DNA from: an uncultured Bacteroidia bacterium
GTDB lineage: Bacteria > Bacteroidota > Bacteroidia > Bacteroidales > F082
Length of the DNA stretch: 64,000 bases
Direction of reading: 5' to 3'
Assembly (NCBI GenBank): GCA_902774365.1
Contig: CACYHX010000030.1
Location: forward strand, 1-64,000
Below are positions 43,289 to 52,545 of this stretch, piece after piece; the first letter of the stretch is position 1; each line of letters begins with the position of its first letter. A program made the translations under genes and the position numbers. The notes under the pieces are model-generated. The model was given only the letters and a program-made list of their open reading frames with translations. It did no database searches and was not told where the DNA came from.

Positions 43289-44233
43289 TCATAACTTCAA
43301 GTAGCTCAATACATTATTTTCAATTCGTTTCACCAGGTCTTCCGAGTCAGGAGCCTTCTCAAACTTGTGCCCCGTGACCTTCTCGTAGAGTTCGATGTAA
43401 CGCTCCGAAACGCTGTTGACGTATTCGGGTGTCATTTCGGGCACTTGCTGTCCTTCCTTGCCTTGGAAGCCGTTGGCCATCAGCCACTCACGGACGAATT
43501 CCTTCGAGAGCTGCACCTGCGGCTCGCCCTTGGCGAAGCGTTCCTCGTACTGGTCGGCGATGAAGTAACGCGACGAATCGGGCGTGTGGATTTCGTCCAT
43601 CAGCACGATCTGGTCGCCGATTTTGCCGAACTCGTATTTGGTGTCGACGAGAATCAAGCCCTGCTTGGCTGCGATTTCGGTGCCGCGCTGGAAGAGCTTG
43701 CGGGTGATGTCTTCAATCTGCACATAATCGCTCTCGCTGATGAGTCCACGGCTGATGATTTCCTCGCGTGAGATGTCCTCGTCGTGGCCTTCCTCGGCCT
43801 TGGTGGTCGGGGTGATGATGGGCTCAGCGAAACGTTGGTGCTCTTTCATGCCGTCAGGAATCTGCACGCCGCAGATGGTGTGCTGACCGCTCTTGTAGGT
43901 GCGCCACGAACTGCCAGTGAGGTAGCCACGTATGATCATCTCAATCGGAAAGGGCTTGCAGAGGCGGCCTACGGTGACCATCGGGTCGGGGGTGGCGAGC
44001 TTCCAGTTGGGGACGATGTCGGCGGTGGCGTCGAGGAACATGGCGGCTATCTGGTTGAGGACCTGTCCTTTATAGGGGATACCCTTGGGCAGGATGACAT
44101 CGAAAGCCGAGATGCGGTCGGTGGCGACCATCACCATATATTCGTCGTTGATGAAATAACAATCGCGGACCTTGCCGTGATAGACCTTGGTCTGGCCAGG
44201 GAATTGATAATCTGTTCTGGTTAATGCGTTCAT
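43289..44233 (-). CDS. purC: Phosphoribosylaminoimidazole-succinocarboxamide synthase
   Basis: SAICAR synthetase of purine biosynthesis, 314 residues. Typical segments: [42 protein letters not shown] (the GSxWxxY motif), [22 protein letters not shown]. Long C-terminal part as in the about 310-residue class. Its ATG overlaps the phoH stop by one base (TAATG), so both are in one unit. Confidence 0.96.
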   Translation of the reverse strand: MNALTRTDYQFPGQTKVYHGKVRDCYFINDEYMVMVATDRISAFDVILPKGIPYKGQVLNQIAAMFLDATADIVPNWKLATPDPMVTVGRLCKPFPIEMIIRGYLTGSSWRTYKSGQHTICGVQIPDGMKEHQRFAEPIITPTTKAEEGHDEDISREEIISRGLISESDYVQIEDITRKLFQRGTEIAAKQGLILVDTKYEFGKIGDQIVLMDEIHTPDSSRYFIADQYEERFAKGEPQVQLSKEFVREWLMANGFQGKEGQQVPEMTPEYVNSVSERYIELYEKVTGHKFEKAPDSEDLVKRIENNVLSYLKL

Positions 44234-45261
44234 TATTGTTGATTGTTGATTGTTGAATCGTTTAATTGTTGTTCGGTCGGTAGAGACGCGATTAATCGCG
44301 TCTCTACAGGTTCGTCAATATTGTGCTTCTTATATGCATTAATAATATCCGTCACCAGTTTATGTCTGACCACATCCTTGTCGTCCAAATAGATGAATTC
44401 GATGCCTTTGACGTCTTTCAGCACCTCCATGGCTTGTGGCAAGCCTGATGGTGTCTTGGGCGGCAGGTCGATTTGGGTGATGTCGCCGGTGACGATGAAC
44501 TTGGCCGAGCGCCCCATGCGGGTGAGGAACATCTTCAGCTGGCTGCGCGTGGCGTTTTGCGCCTCGTCGAGGATGACGAAGGCATGGTCCAAGGTGCGGC
44601 CGCGCATGAAGGCCAAAGGCGCAATCTCGATGGTGTGGTCTTCGAGGTAACCCTCCAGTTTGGTGCCCGGTATCATGTCGCGCAAGGCATCATAAAGCGG
44701 TTGCAGATAGGGGTCGAGCTTGTCTTTGAGGTCGCCGGGGAGGAAGCCTAAGTGTTCATCGGCTTCGACGGCGGGACGGGTGAGGATGATCCTTCGTACC
44801 TCTTTGGCTTTCAACGCTCTGACGGCCAATGCCACGGCGGTGTAGGTCTTACCGGTGCCCGCGGGACCGATGGCGAAGATCAAGTCCTTTTGTTCCGATG
44901 CCGTCACCATGCGTTTCTGGTTGGCGGTGATGGCCTTGACGGGGACACCGTTGCGCCCGAAGACCAACACGTCGCTCTCCGACATCTTGCGTTGCAGTTC
45001 GCTGTCGGTGCTGGCCATCATGACGTCTTCAACGGTTTGGGCTGTGAGTTTGCCGAAACGCTCAAGTTGCACCATCAAGGTCTCGTAGCGGTTGGTGAAA
45101 TACTCTATCTCCTCATCGTCGCCGATGACCTTCACGAAGTCGCCACGCGCGATGATTTTCAGCTTAGGGAACATGCTTTTCACTAGTTCCAGGTACTTGT
45201 CGTTGGGGCCGTGAAGGTCCTTGGGGTCAACATTTTCTATCTGAAGGATCTGTTCTGCCAT
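44233..45261 (-). CDS. PhoH-family ATPase with a repeat-derived C-terminal tail
   Basis: 342 residues. P-loop [11 protein letters not shown] (about 131-139), Walker [12 protein letters not shown] (about 231-234) and the [13 protein letters not shown] motif. PhoH proteins are RNA-associated nucleotidases. An N-terminal KH-like part ([20 protein letters not shown]) is present. After [21 protein letters not shown], where the family normally ends, [12 protein letters not shown] follows, encoded by palindrome J (44280-44307), and then a Gln/Asn-rich tail ([14 protein letters not shown]). Confidence 0.92.
   Translation of the reverse strand: MAEQILQIENVDPKDLHGPNDKYLELVKSMFPKLKIIARGDFVKVIGDDEEIEYFTNRYETLMVQLERFGKLTAQTVEDVMMASTDSELQRKMSESDVLVFGRNGVPVKAITANQKRMVTASEQKDLIFAIGPAGTGKTYTAVALAVRALKAKEVRRIILTRPAVEADEHLGFLPGDLKDKLDPYLQPLYDALRDMIPGTKLEGYLEDHTIEIAPLAFMRGRTLDHAFVILDEAQNATRSQLKMFLTRMGRSAKFIVTGDITQIDLPPKTPSGLPQAMEVLKDVKGIEFIYLDDKDVVRHKLVTDIINAYKKHNIDEPVETRLIASLPTEQQLNDSTINNQQ
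44280..44307. repeat. Perfect 28-bp palindrome J (GTAGAGAC family) in phoH
   Basis: GTAGAGACGCGATT/AATCGCGTCTCTAC, identical to copies H and I, translated VETRLIASL on the minus strand and extending PhoH by about 26 residues. Confidence 0.9.
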
Positions 45262-45278
45262 GTCGTTTTATTAAACTG

Positions 45279-45286
45279 CAAAGATA
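45279..45286 (-). promoter_or_regulatory. TAnnTTTG -7 element for phoH-purC
   Basis: TATCTTTG on the minus strand, 17 bases before the ATG at 45261. Confidence 0.65.
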
Positions 45287-45355
45287 GATTATTTTTTAAA
45301 ATGAAAAAAATGTAGTTTTTTTAAAAAACTATTGGCGAGATTGACATAAATGATA

Positions 45356-45363
45356 TACCTTTG
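45356..45363 (+). promoter_or_regulatory. TAnnTTTG -7 element for the SAM hydrolase-like gene
   Basis: TACCTTTG, 41 bases before the ATG at 45405. Confidence 0.6.
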
Positions 45364-45404
45364 CAATTCCGATTTCACGGGAACAAATAGCACTACTCAA
45401 AGCG

Positions 45405-46220
45405 ATGGCAATTATCACAATAACAAGCGATTGGGGTACAAAGGATTATTATGCTGCCGCGGTAAAAGGCACCATTCTATCCATGTTGCCTACGGCGACC
45501 ATCGTTGACGTCACCCATGAAATCGAGCCTTTCAATGTAGCGCAGGCTGGTTTCACGCTGAAAAACTGCTACCGTTGCTTTCCTCCAGGTACGATTCATA
45601 TCATCGCTGTCGATACGATCGAGTCGATGGAATGTCCCCACGTGGTGGTGAAGGCAGAAGGACAGTATTTTATCTCCACCGACAATGGCATTTTCAGCCA
45701 TATCCTTGACGGCAAATTCGATGAGGCGGCTTGTATCGACGTGATGCAGGACTCTGATTTCTTCACCTTTGCCTCGCGCGACCGTTTTGCCAAGGTGGCC
45801 GTGATGCTGGCCAACGGCGAGCCGCTCTCCAGCATCGGTGAGCCGCGTCCAAAGCTGAACCCTGGTGGCGCTTTCTGTGCCGTGGCTCGCGACAACACCA
45901 TCGAAGGCGTGGTGATGCACATCGACTCCTACGATAACCTGATTACCAATATCTCCAAAGAGCTCTTTGAACAGGAGCGTCGTGGTCGTGACTTCACCAT
46001 CCAGGTGAAGGGCGACCTCTACACCGTCGATGAGATTTCGGACAGCTATTTGGATGTCGATGTGGTGGATCTCGTTGCCATCTTCGGCACGCACGGCTAC
46101 CTCGAACTCGCTTTGAACAAAGCCAAGTTAGCCTCACTTTGCGGCATCGAGCTTAAGTCGACCATCAAGGTGATTTTCGATGACGGCAAACAAAACATTA
46201 CGACCGACTCATTGTTTTGA
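45405..46220 (+). CDS. SAM hydrolase/halogenase (DUF62) family protein
   Basis: 271 residues: ITITSDWGTKDYYAAAVKGTILSMLPTATIVDVTHEIEPFNVAQAGFTL is the N-terminal family block, and DNGIFSHI the conserved DNG motif. The C-terminal beta-domain (SYDNLITNIS...) is present. The D-x-G-V-G-x-x-R motif of the characterised SAM hydroxide adenosyltransferases (catalytic Asp and Arg) is AVDTIESMECPHVVV here: Asp is kept, Arg is not seen. The activity may differ or use other residues. The stop overlaps the PAP2 gene on the other strand (12 bases). Confidence 0.85.
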   Translation: MAIITITSDWGTKDYYAAAVKGTILSMLPTATIVDVTHEIEPFNVAQAGFTLKNCYRCFPPGTIHIIAVDTIESMECPHVVVKAEGQYFISTDNGIFSHILDGKFDEAACIDVMQDSDFFTFASRDRFAKVAVMLANGEPLSSIGEPRPKLNPGGAFCAVARDNTIEGVVMHIDSYDNLITNISKELFEQERRGRDFTIQVKGDLYTVDEISDSYLDVDVVDLVAIFGTHGYLELALNKAKLASLCGIELKSTIKVIFDDGKQNITTDSLF

Positions 46221-46784
46221 TTTCCAGACTTTTCGTTGAATGATTTGGAATAGCTTCCAAATAATCATCCCTACCAGTATGCCTAGGATGGCACCGCAAA
46301 TGATGTCGCCAGGGTAATGGTAGCCGATGTAGATGCGGCTGTAGCTGGAGATGAAGGCCCATAGATACAGCGTTATGGCAGGCCAGGGACGGTAGTTACC
46401 TAATGCCGGCGTAAGAAATGCCGCAATGGCAAAGGTGTTGGCGGCATGGGATGAGACAAAGCCGTATCGTCCGCCCGCCATTCCTTTTGGGAGATATATC
46501 AACTCTTGTAAGTCAGGGTTAAAACAAGGTCTAAGGCGCTGAAACAAGGGCTTGCAGACATGGGCGGAAAGTTGGTCGGAGCAAAGCACTACAATCCCGA
46601 TGGCCAAGAAAACCCACCAACAGCGTTTGCCATATTGTTTCACCACCCAATATATTAATAATAGGTAGAAAGGCATCCAAACCCACATGTCGGTGATGAG
46701 AGTCATCACCTTATCCAACCAAGCGGCATGCAGGCCGTTGAGGAAAAGGAAGAGGTCGGAGTCGATGGTGGAGAGGGATTCCAT
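46209..46784 (-). CDS. PAP2-family membrane phosphatase
   Basis: 191 residues, about five membrane helices. Acid phosphatase motif: KPLFQRLRP (KxxxxxxRP), FVSSHAAN (PSGH-type with SSH), and SRIYIGYHYPGDI (SRxxxxxHxxxD). All catalytic residues are present. Likely removes phosphates from lipid-linked substrates (undecaprenyl-PP or PA). 12 bases downstream of obgE stop, so it may be the end of the obgE/pbp1A unit. Confidence 0.9.
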   Translation of the reverse strand: MESLSTIDSDLFLFLNGLHAAWLDKVMTLITDMWVWMPFYLLLIYWVVKQYGKRCWWVFLAIGIVVLCSDQLSAHVCKPLFQRLRPCFNPDLQELIYLPKGMAGGRYGFVSSHAANTFAIAAFLTPALGNYRPWPAITLYLWAFISSYSRIYIGYHYPGDIICGAILGILVGMIIWKLFQIIQRKVWKSKQ

Positions 46785-46795
46785 GGGCCTTGTGT

Positions 46796-47806
46796 TTACC
46801 AGTCTTCCTCCTCGTCATTCTTGTTCAGCGTCAGCCAGATCAGGTCTTTCAGTTCGGTGATGCCTTGGTTGGCTACGGAGCTGATGAAGACATGCGGCAC
46901 CTTCTTGGGCAGGTGTTTCTTGATGTCCTTGATGGTGTCGTCGTCCACGAGGTCGCACTTCGTGATGGCCAGGATGCGGTCCTTGTCCATCAGCTCGGGG
47001 TTGTATTTCTTCAACTCGTTGAGGAGGATGTCGTATTCTGCCTTCACGTCCTCGGTGTTGGCGGGCACCATGAAGAGCAGGGTGGAGTTTCTTTCGATAT
47101 GACGCAAGAATCTGATTCCAAGACCTTTCCCTTCTGCTGCGCCTTCGATGATGCCGGGGATGTCGGCCATGACGAAGCTCTTATGGCCGCGATAGCTGAC
47201 GATGCCGAGGTTGGGTACCAAAGTGGTGAAGGGGTAGTCGGCGATTTCGGGTTTGGCCGCCGAGACGACAGAGAGTAGGGTGGACTTGCCCGCATTGGGG
47301 AAGCCGACCAACCCGACATCTGCCAACAGTTTCAGCTCCAAGGTAATCCATTCCTCTTGGTTGGGTTCTCCAGGTTGGGCGAACTTAGGCGCTTGAAGCG
47401 TTGCCGTCTTGAAGAAGGCATTGCCTTTGCCGCCTCGACCGCCTTTGAGCAGCACGACTTCTTGTCCGTCTTCGGTGATCTCACCTATCTGTGTATGGTC
47501 TTCGGCATGAAAGGCCACGGTGCCCAGTGGGACGTCGATGTAGACATCATCGCCAGCGGCACCGGTGAGTTGGTTTTTGCCACCAGGAACCCCGTCTCCA
47601 GCGAAGATATGCTTCGTGTAACGCAGGTGGAGCAAGGTCCACAGCTGTGCATTGCCACGCAGGATGACATCACCGCCGCGACCGCCGTCGCCGCCGTCGG
47701 GACCGCCTTTTGGGATGTATTTCTCCCTACGGAAGTGCAACGAACCTGCACCGCCTTTGCCCGAGCGGCAGAATATCTTTACGTAATCTACAAAGTTTGA
47801 AGTCAT
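46796..47806 (-). CDS. obgE: Obg-family GTPase
   Basis: 336 residues. Obg fold ([43 protein letters not shown], glycine-rich), then G domain: P-loop [11 protein letters not shown] (about 166-173), switch region [27 protein letters not shown], and TKCD. Needed for ribosome assembly and growth control. Lacks the C-terminal OCT domain. Nine bases after pbp1A. Confidence 0.97.
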   Translation of the reverse strand: MTSNFVDYVKIFCRSGKGGAGSLHFRREKYIPKGGPDGGDGGRGGDVILRGNAQLWTLLHLRYTKHIFAGDGVPGGKNQLTGAAGDDVYIDVPLGTVAFHAEDHTQIGEITEDGQEVVLLKGGRGGKGNAFFKTATLQAPKFAQPGEPNQEEWITLELKLLADVGLVGFPNAGKSTLLSVVSAAKPEIADYPFTTLVPNLGIVSYRGHKSFVMADIPGIIEGAAEGKGLGIRFLRHIERNSTLLFMVPANTEDVKAEYDILLNELKKYNPELMDKDRILAITKCDLVDDDTIKDIKKHLPKKVPHVFISSVANQGITELKDLIWLTLNKNDEEEDW

Positions 47807-47814
47807 GTCTTTAA

Positions 47815-50070
47815 TTAAAATTCATCTATATATTCGATGCTTTCTTCATCGTCATAACGGTTGCAGTCGAAGTTCAAATCAACACCGGGGATATTAGGCT
47901 TGGTGAAGTCGCCCTTGCTAATGCCTAAATTCTTGTCGGCGTAAACTTTTTTCATGTATAATGCCCAAATGGGTAATGCCGTATGTGAGCCTTGGCCCAG
48001 CTTGGTGGAGCGGAAGTGTACGCTACGGTCTTCGGCTCCCACCCAGACGCCTGTGGTGAGGTCGGGAGTGATACCCATAAAATAACCATCACTATTCTTC
48101 TGTGTGGTTCCGGTCTTGCCGGCAATGGGATTGTTGAAGCCGTACAAAGAACGCAGACGGATACCCGTGCCACTTTGCACTACGCCCTTCATCAGTTCAA
48201 TCATCTTGTATGCCGTCAGCTCACTCATAGCCTCCGACTCCTCTGGGCTGAAGCGTTGGATGACGTTGCCGTTCTTGTCTTCGATACGGGTGATGAACAT
48301 AGGCTTGATGTAGACGCCTTGGTTGGCAAAGGTGCTCATGGCGCCGACCATCTCGATGAGCTTCAGGTCGCAGACACCCAAGCAGATGGCAGGTACGGCG
48401 TCGATGGGTGATTCCACACCCATGCGGCGGGCTTGTGCGATGACGGCATTGGGGCCGAATTGGTTCATCAAGTAGGCAGAAATCCAGTTGTTGGACTGGG
48501 CCAAAGCATACTTTAAGGTGATTTCTTCGCCGACGCGGCCACCCGAGTTGCCTGGTGACCAAACCTTTCCATCTTCCAGCTGGATGTTGTATTGGATGTT
48601 AGGAATCTTGGTGCAAGGCGTGTATTCGCCTTCTTGCATCGCCAAAGAATACAGGAAGGGCTTGAACGTGGAACCCACCTGACGGCGTGCTTGTGTGACG
48701 TGGTCGTATTTGAAGAAACGATAGTCCAGGCCGCCCACATAAGCCTTCACATGGCCCGTGTGTGATTCTATGGAGATAAGGCTGGCTTGCAAGAACCACT
48801 TGTAATAGCGGATGGAATCCATGGGCGACATGACGGTGTCGATAGGGCCATCCCAAGAGAAGATGGTCATCGGGACGGGACGGTCGAACTCAGCCTTGAT
48901 GGAATCCATAGGCATACCGGCGTTTTTGAGGATGCGATAACGGTCGCTGCGTTTCATCGAGGTCTCAAGGATGTGGTCGATCTCGTCGGCGGTCACATTG
49001 GAGAAAGGCGCGTTTTTCTGTCCTTTCCAGTGTTTGTAGAACATGGGTTGCAGCTCGCCTCCCATAAACTCCCTGACAGCTTCTTCCGCATAGCGCTGCA
49101 TGCGTGAATCGATGGTGGTGTAGATGCGTAAGCCGTCGCGATAGATGTTGTATGGCTGTCCGTCGGCGCGGGTGGTGTTTTTGGCCCAATCGTTCAGTTC
49201 GCCTCTCAAGAACTCACGGAAGTAGGTGGCCTGGCCGCTGTTGTGGTCCCTGATGCTAAAATGCGACATGTCGATTGGAATCTGTGAGATGGAGTCACAT
49301 TCTGCATCGGTGATATAGCCGTTTTCAGCCATCTTCTTCAAGACGAGGTTGCGGCGGTTCAAGGCGTTGTTGGGGTTGCGCACAGGGCTGAAACGTGTTG
49401 GGGCATTGACGACGCCTGCCATCAAGGCACATTCCTCGATGTTCATCTCACAGGGCTTCTTATCAAAGAAGGTGCTGGCGGCGGAACGGATGCCAAAGGC
49501 GTTGTGGCCGAAAGCCACAGTGTTGAGGTACATGGCGATGATCTCTTCCTTCGAGTAGTTGTGCTCCAGCTTGGTGGCTGTAATCCATTCCTGGAACTTA
49601 CGCAGGACAAGTTTGGGTTTGCTAAGGTTTTCGCCACGTGGAAACAGGTTCTTGGCCAGCTGTTGTGTGATGGTGCTGCCGCCGCCTTTCTTTCGGCCTG
49701 TCAGCACGCCGAAAGCCACGCGGAACAAGGCCCTCTCGTCGATGCCGGAGTGCTCCGTGAAGCGTTCGTCTTCAATGCTGATGAGGGCTTCCGGCATGTA
49801 GTGCGACAGCTCGGCATAGCGCACGTTGGAGCGGTTCTCGATATGATAGGTGCCAAGCACCTTGCCGTCGGCGGAGATAATCTCGGTGGCCAAGTTGGTG
49901 CGTGGGTTTTCTAGCTCATCGAAGGTGGGCATGGTGCCAAACACGCCTTTGGCAACGCAGAAGAAGAACAAAATGACAAGCAGTAGGAACGACCCGAAGA
50001 CAATCCATAGGTTGCGGATGGCCTTCGAACCGCCGTTTTGTTGCTTTTCTTTTTTCTTGTTATCGCTCAT
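47815..50070 (-). CDS. Penicillin-binding protein 1A (glycosyltransferase/transpeptidase)
   Basis: 751 residues. N-terminal helix ([15 protein letters not shown]), GT51 domain with [18 protein letters not shown] (catalytic Glu) and [17 protein letters not shown], then the transpeptidase: [15 protein letters not shown], active Ser in GSTFKPF (SxxK, about 473), SNN in AQSNNWIS, and KTGTTQ (about 634). The C-terminus ends in an acidic [12 protein letters not shown]. It polymerises and cross-links peptidoglycan. Three bases upstream of its start lies the gldH stop. Confidence 0.95.
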   Translation of the reverse strand: MSDNKKKEKQQNGGSKAIRNLWIVFGSFLLLVILFFFCVAKGVFGTMPTFDELENPRTNLATEIISADGKVLGTYHIENRSNVRYAELSHYMPEALISIEDERFTEHSGIDERALFRVAFGVLTGRKKGGGSTITQQLAKNLFPRGENLSKPKLVLRKFQEWITATKLEHNYSKEEIIAMYLNTVAFGHNAFGIRSAASTFFDKKPCEMNIEECALMAGVVNAPTRFSPVRNPNNALNRRNLVLKKMAENGYITDAECDSISQIPIDMSHFSIRDHNSGQATYFREFLRGELNDWAKNTTRADGQPYNIYRDGLRIYTTIDSRMQRYAEEAVREFMGGELQPMFYKHWKGQKNAPFSNVTADEIDHILETSMKRSDRYRILKNAGMPMDSIKAEFDRPVPMTIFSWDGPIDTVMSPMDSIRYYKWFLQASLISIESHTGHVKAYVGGLDYRFFKYDHVTQARRQVGSTFKPFLYSLAMQEGEYTPCTKIPNIQYNIQLEDGKVWSPGNSGGRVGEEITLKYALAQSNNWISAYLMNQFGPNAVIAQARRMGVESPIDAVPAICLGVCDLKLIEMVGAMSTFANQGVYIKPMFITRIEDKNGNVIQRFSPEESEAMSELTAYKMIELMKGVVQSGTGIRLRSLYGFNNPIAGKTGTTQKNSDGYFMGITPDLTTGVWVGAEDRSVHFRSTKLGQGSHTALPIWALYMKKVYADKNLGISKGDFTKPNIPGVDLNFDCNRYDDEESIEYIDEF

Positions 50071-50073
50071 ATC

Positions 50074-50631
50074 TTATTGTTTTTCAATGTATAAACCAAT
50101 ATCTGAGATGCCTTTCAACACAGGCTCGCGCATGGCTTGCTCGATTTCGAAGTGGTAGGTGCCGTTCATGGGGAAGAGCAGGTTGTCGTTGAGGGGGACG
50201 ACGCGGTCTCTCATGCTGCCGCTGCTTTTGCCGATCCAACGTCCTTCGGGTGTGGCCAGCGTACATTCTATAGTGTCGTGCGTGACGTTGCCGTTGGGCA
50301 TGCGAGTGTGGAGAAACACGAAGAGGTTGCTGTAGCGGTAGTTCTCCAAATGACGTAAGCCGATGCCGAAACGGTAAAGGCTGACGGTGTCGTTGATGTC
50401 GACGTCGAAGGCCACACGGTCCTCTTGTCGCCACTCGGCTTCGGGGATGACGGTGCGTTTGTTGAACGACTCGCTGGTGCAGCTCGCAAAAAACAAAAAA
50501 ACTAACAGAAAAGCCGTCATTGCGGGCTTGACCCGCAATCTCCCATGCAGAAGAGGTTGTACTAATGCATGGGAGATGGCGGATGTGCCTCCGCCATGAC
50601 GCCTTTTGGAATTGGTTATGTCGTTTTTCAT
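50074..50631 (-). CDS. gldH: Gliding-motility-type lipoprotein GldH
   Basis: 185 residues if translation begins at 50631. The lipoprotein signal with lipobox is MTAFLLVFLFFASCTS, whose Met is at 50520; all residues before it, SHALVQPLLHGRLRVKPAMT, come from the composite palindromic element at 50514-50602. The core (VAFDVDINDTVSLYRFGIGLRHLENYRYSNLFVFLHTRMPNG) is typical of GldH. So the original start was probably altered by the insertion; either 50631 or 50520 is used. The ricT-gldH-pbp1A order is conserved in Bacteroidota and hints at a link of GldH to cell-wall growth rather than motility alone. Confidence 0.83.
   Translation of the reverse strand: MKNDITNSKRRHGGGTSAISHALVQPLLHGRLRVKPAMTAFLLVFLFFASCTSESFNKRTVIPEAEWRQEDRVAFDVDINDTVSLYRFGIGLRHLENYRYSNLFVFLHTRMPNGNVTHDTIECTLATPEGRWIGKSSGSMRDRVVPLNDNLLFPMNGTYHFEIEQAMREPVLKGISDIGLYIEKQ
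50514..50602. repeat. Two-hairpin composite palindromic element (copy 2) in gldH
   Basis: CGTCATTGCGGGCTTGACCC GCAATCTCCC, spacer with ATGC...GCAT, then GGGAGATGGCGGATGTGCCT CCGCCATGACG. It is copy 1 (38295-38382) in the opposite orientation, with a different middle. On the minus strand it encodes RLRVKPAMT upstream of the gldH lipobox. Confidence 0.8.
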
Positions 50632-50646
50632 ATGATGTTTCTTTAA

Positions 50647-51765
50647 TCAGTCACTCATTTTCTTAAGGTCGGCCTCGCCGTAGCCTTCGTTGGTGTTGGT
50701 CTGGGCTTCCTTCGTAACGGCGTAGTCTTCCAGTTTCGCAGGTTTCTGTCCCTTCTTGTTCATGGCGATGATGTCCTTCACCTTGGCTACGGGAATGGCC
50801 ATGATGTTATTCTTGTCCGTGGTATAGGAATACCACATGATGCCTTTGAAGACGTCGTTTTTCTGGTGCACGGCGTCGCCGCTCTCGAAATGCAGCACGA
50901 TGTTGGGGTCGGAGAAGGCTTTCAATGCTTCAACATAGGCTTCATATTCGTAGTTGAGGCAGCACTTTAGTTTGCCGCACATGCCAGCCAGTTTCTGGGG
51001 GTTGGGAGAAAGCTGCTGCACGCGGGCCACGTTGGTGGTCACCGATTGGAAGTCTGTAATCCAAGAGGCACAGCACAACTCGCGTCCACAGGAACCGAGG
51101 CCGCCTAGCTTGGCCGACTCCTGACGCACGCCGATTTGTCGCATCTCGATACGGATGTGGAACTCCTCGGCCAGTTTCTTGATGAGTTCACGGAAGTCGA
51201 CACGGCCGTCGGCGGTGTAGTAGAAGATGGCTTTTGTCTTGTCGCCTTGGTATTCCACATCGTTGAGTTTCATCTCCAAGCCGAGGTTGTCGATAATGGT
51301 ACGGGTGCGAGCTAAAGTACTGTCTTCCAATTGGATGGCCGACAAAAACTTCTCCACGTCGTTCACTCTGGCACGACGGTAGATTTTCTTCATCTCCTCC
51401 AATGGGGTGCGGAATTTCTTCCGTTTCATTTGGCGCTTCACGATGTCGCCCAGCAGGGTGACGATGCCGATGTCGTGCCCGATGGCGGTTTCCACGGCGA
51501 CAAACTCGCCCACCTCCAAATCCAAGTCTTCGGGATAGGTGAAATAGTCTTTGCGGTCGTTCTTGAAACGCACCTCGGCCAGACGCACCTCACCTTTTAC
51601 CTCTTGGTTTTCGTAGTCTTTCAACCAGTCGAACTGGCTCAGCTTGCAACGGCCGCATGAGAGCACCTTTTGACCCGTGTTGTAGGTCGTTCCAAGGGTG
51701 CATCCGCGGTTGAGTAGTTGTCCGTCAATGCTTTTAATATCGTTTTTCTGTTGATTTTCAGTCAT
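50647..51765 (-). CDS. ricT: RicT/PSP1-family regulatory iron-sulfur protein
   Basis: 372 residues from MTENQQKNDIKSIDG. Cysteine-rich N-terminus (CGRCKLSQFDW), PSP1 domain with GEFVAVETAIGHDIGIVTLLG, and the C-terminal Fe-S cysteine sets LGSCGRELCCASW and GMCGKLKCCLNYE. In Bacillus the related YaaT/RicT is part of an RNA-maturation complex; its partners are not in the window. An ATG at 51846 would lie upstream of the promoter at 51801. gldH follows 15 bases later. Confidence 0.92.
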   Translation of the reverse strand: MTENQQKNDIKSIDGQLLNRGCTLGTTYNTGQKVLSCGRCKLSQFDWLKDYENQEVKGEVRLAEVRFKNDRKDYFTYPEDLDLEVGEFVAVETAIGHDIGIVTLLGDIVKRQMKRKKFRTPLEEMKKIYRRARVNDVEKFLSAIQLEDSTLARTRTIIDNLGLEMKLNDVEYQGDKTKAIFYYTADGRVDFRELIKKLAEEFHIRIEMRQIGVRQESAKLGGLGSCGRELCCASWITDFQSVTTNVARVQQLSPNPQKLAGMCGKLKCCLNYEYEAYVEALKAFSDPNIVLHFESGDAVHQKNDVFKGIMWYSYTTDKNNIMAIPVAKVKDIIAMNKKGQKPAKLEDYAVTKEAQTNTNEGYGEADLKKMSD

Positions 51766-51800
51766 TTGATAAAATGGATTAGGTAAATATGTATAAATTG

Positions 51801-51808
51801 CAAAAATA
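51801..51808 (-). promoter_or_regulatory. TAnnTTTG -7 element for the ricT operon
   Basis: TATTTTTG on the minus strand, 35 bases before the ATG at 51765; it rules out the start at 51846. Confidence 0.65.
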
Positions 51809-51822
51809 CAAAAAATATTGTT

Positions 51823-51830
51823 TACCTTTG
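51823..51830 (+). promoter_or_regulatory. TAnnTTTG -7 element for lemA
   Basis: TACCTTTG, 57 bases before the ATG at 51888. It overlaps the -33 region of the ricT promoter, so the two divergent promoters may compete. Confidence 0.6.
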
Positions 51831-51887
51831 CATTCTGATATAACATCGCTGAAAATCATATTATTGTCCAATAAAAAATCAGAAAAA

Positions 51888-52478
51888 ATGAAAAAAGGTA
51901 TTATCATCATTCTCGCCCTCGTCGTCTTGGCGATTGTATGGGGCGTTGGCATCTACAACGGATTGGTTACCAAGCAAGAAGGCGTTGAAAAAGCCATCGG
52001 TAACGTGCAAACGGCATTCCAGAAACGCGCCGACCTGATTCCTAACCTCGTCGCCACGGTGAAGAACTACGCCGAGTATGAGCAAGGCACGTTGACGGCT
52101 GTCGTCGAAGCTCGCGCCAAGGCCACTTCGGTCACCCTTGACCCGCAGAACCTCACTGAGGAGAGCGTGAAAGCCTACATGAACGCCCAGAACGAGTTGT
52201 CGGGCGCCCTGTCGCGCTTGCTCGTCACGGTGGAGCAGTACCCTGACCTGAAAGCCAACCAGAACTACCTCGACCTGCAGTCGCAACTGGAAGGCTGCGA
52301 AAACGGCATCGCAAATGCGAGACGCGAATGGCAGGAAGCCGTGAGGGTCTACAACACCTCTGTGCGCCGCTTCCCCGCCAACGTCATCGCAGGCATGTTC
52401 GGCTTCGAGAAGTCGCCTTATTTTGAGGCTTCCGAAGGTGCCGAGAAGGCTCCCGACGTGAAAGGGCTATTTGAATAA
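51888..52478 (+). CDS. lemA: LemA family protein
   Basis: 196 residues: one N-terminal membrane helix (GIIIILALVVLAIVWGVGIYNGLV) and an extracytoplasmic helical domain with VTKQEGVEKAIGNVQTAFQKRADLIPNLVATVKNYAEYEQGTL and the C-terminal VYNTSVRRFPANVIAGMFGF, both diagnostic. Function is poorly known; its common neighbour TPM/YgcG protein is not here. Start at 51888 is forced by the TAnnTTTG box. Confidence 0.93.
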   Translation: MKKGIIIILALVVLAIVWGVGIYNGLVTKQEGVEKAIGNVQTAFQKRADLIPNLVATVKNYAEYEQGTLTAVVEARAKATSVTLDPQNLTEESVKAYMNAQNELSGALSRLLVTVEQYPDLKANQNYLDLQSQLEGCENGIANARREWQEAVRVYNTSVRRFPANVIAGMFGFEKSPYFEASEGAEKAPDVKGLFE

Positions 52479-52515
52479 AAATCAAAAAATTCTTGCGTCG
52501 TTTTTTCCAAACATA

Positions 52516-52523
52516 TATTTTTG
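52516..52523 (+). promoter_or_regulatory. TAnnTTTG -7 element for glmS
   Basis: TATTTTTG, 22 bases before the ATG at 52546. Confidence 0.65.
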
Positions 52524-52545
52524 CGCCCTTTAAAACAACGCAAAT

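Noticed and set aside
45405-46220. Fluorinase
   Set aside because: Same superfamily but without the fluorinase-specific insertion; the Bacteroidota SAM hydrolase-like group fits better.
51766-51846. Extended N-terminus of RicT (MLYQNAKVNNIF...)
   Set aside because: It would cover the minus-strand promoter at 51801-51808.
52479-52545. glmS ribozyme in the glmS leader
   Set aside because: Only 67 bases separate lemA and glmS and the promoter is at 52516; there is no room for the ribozyme.
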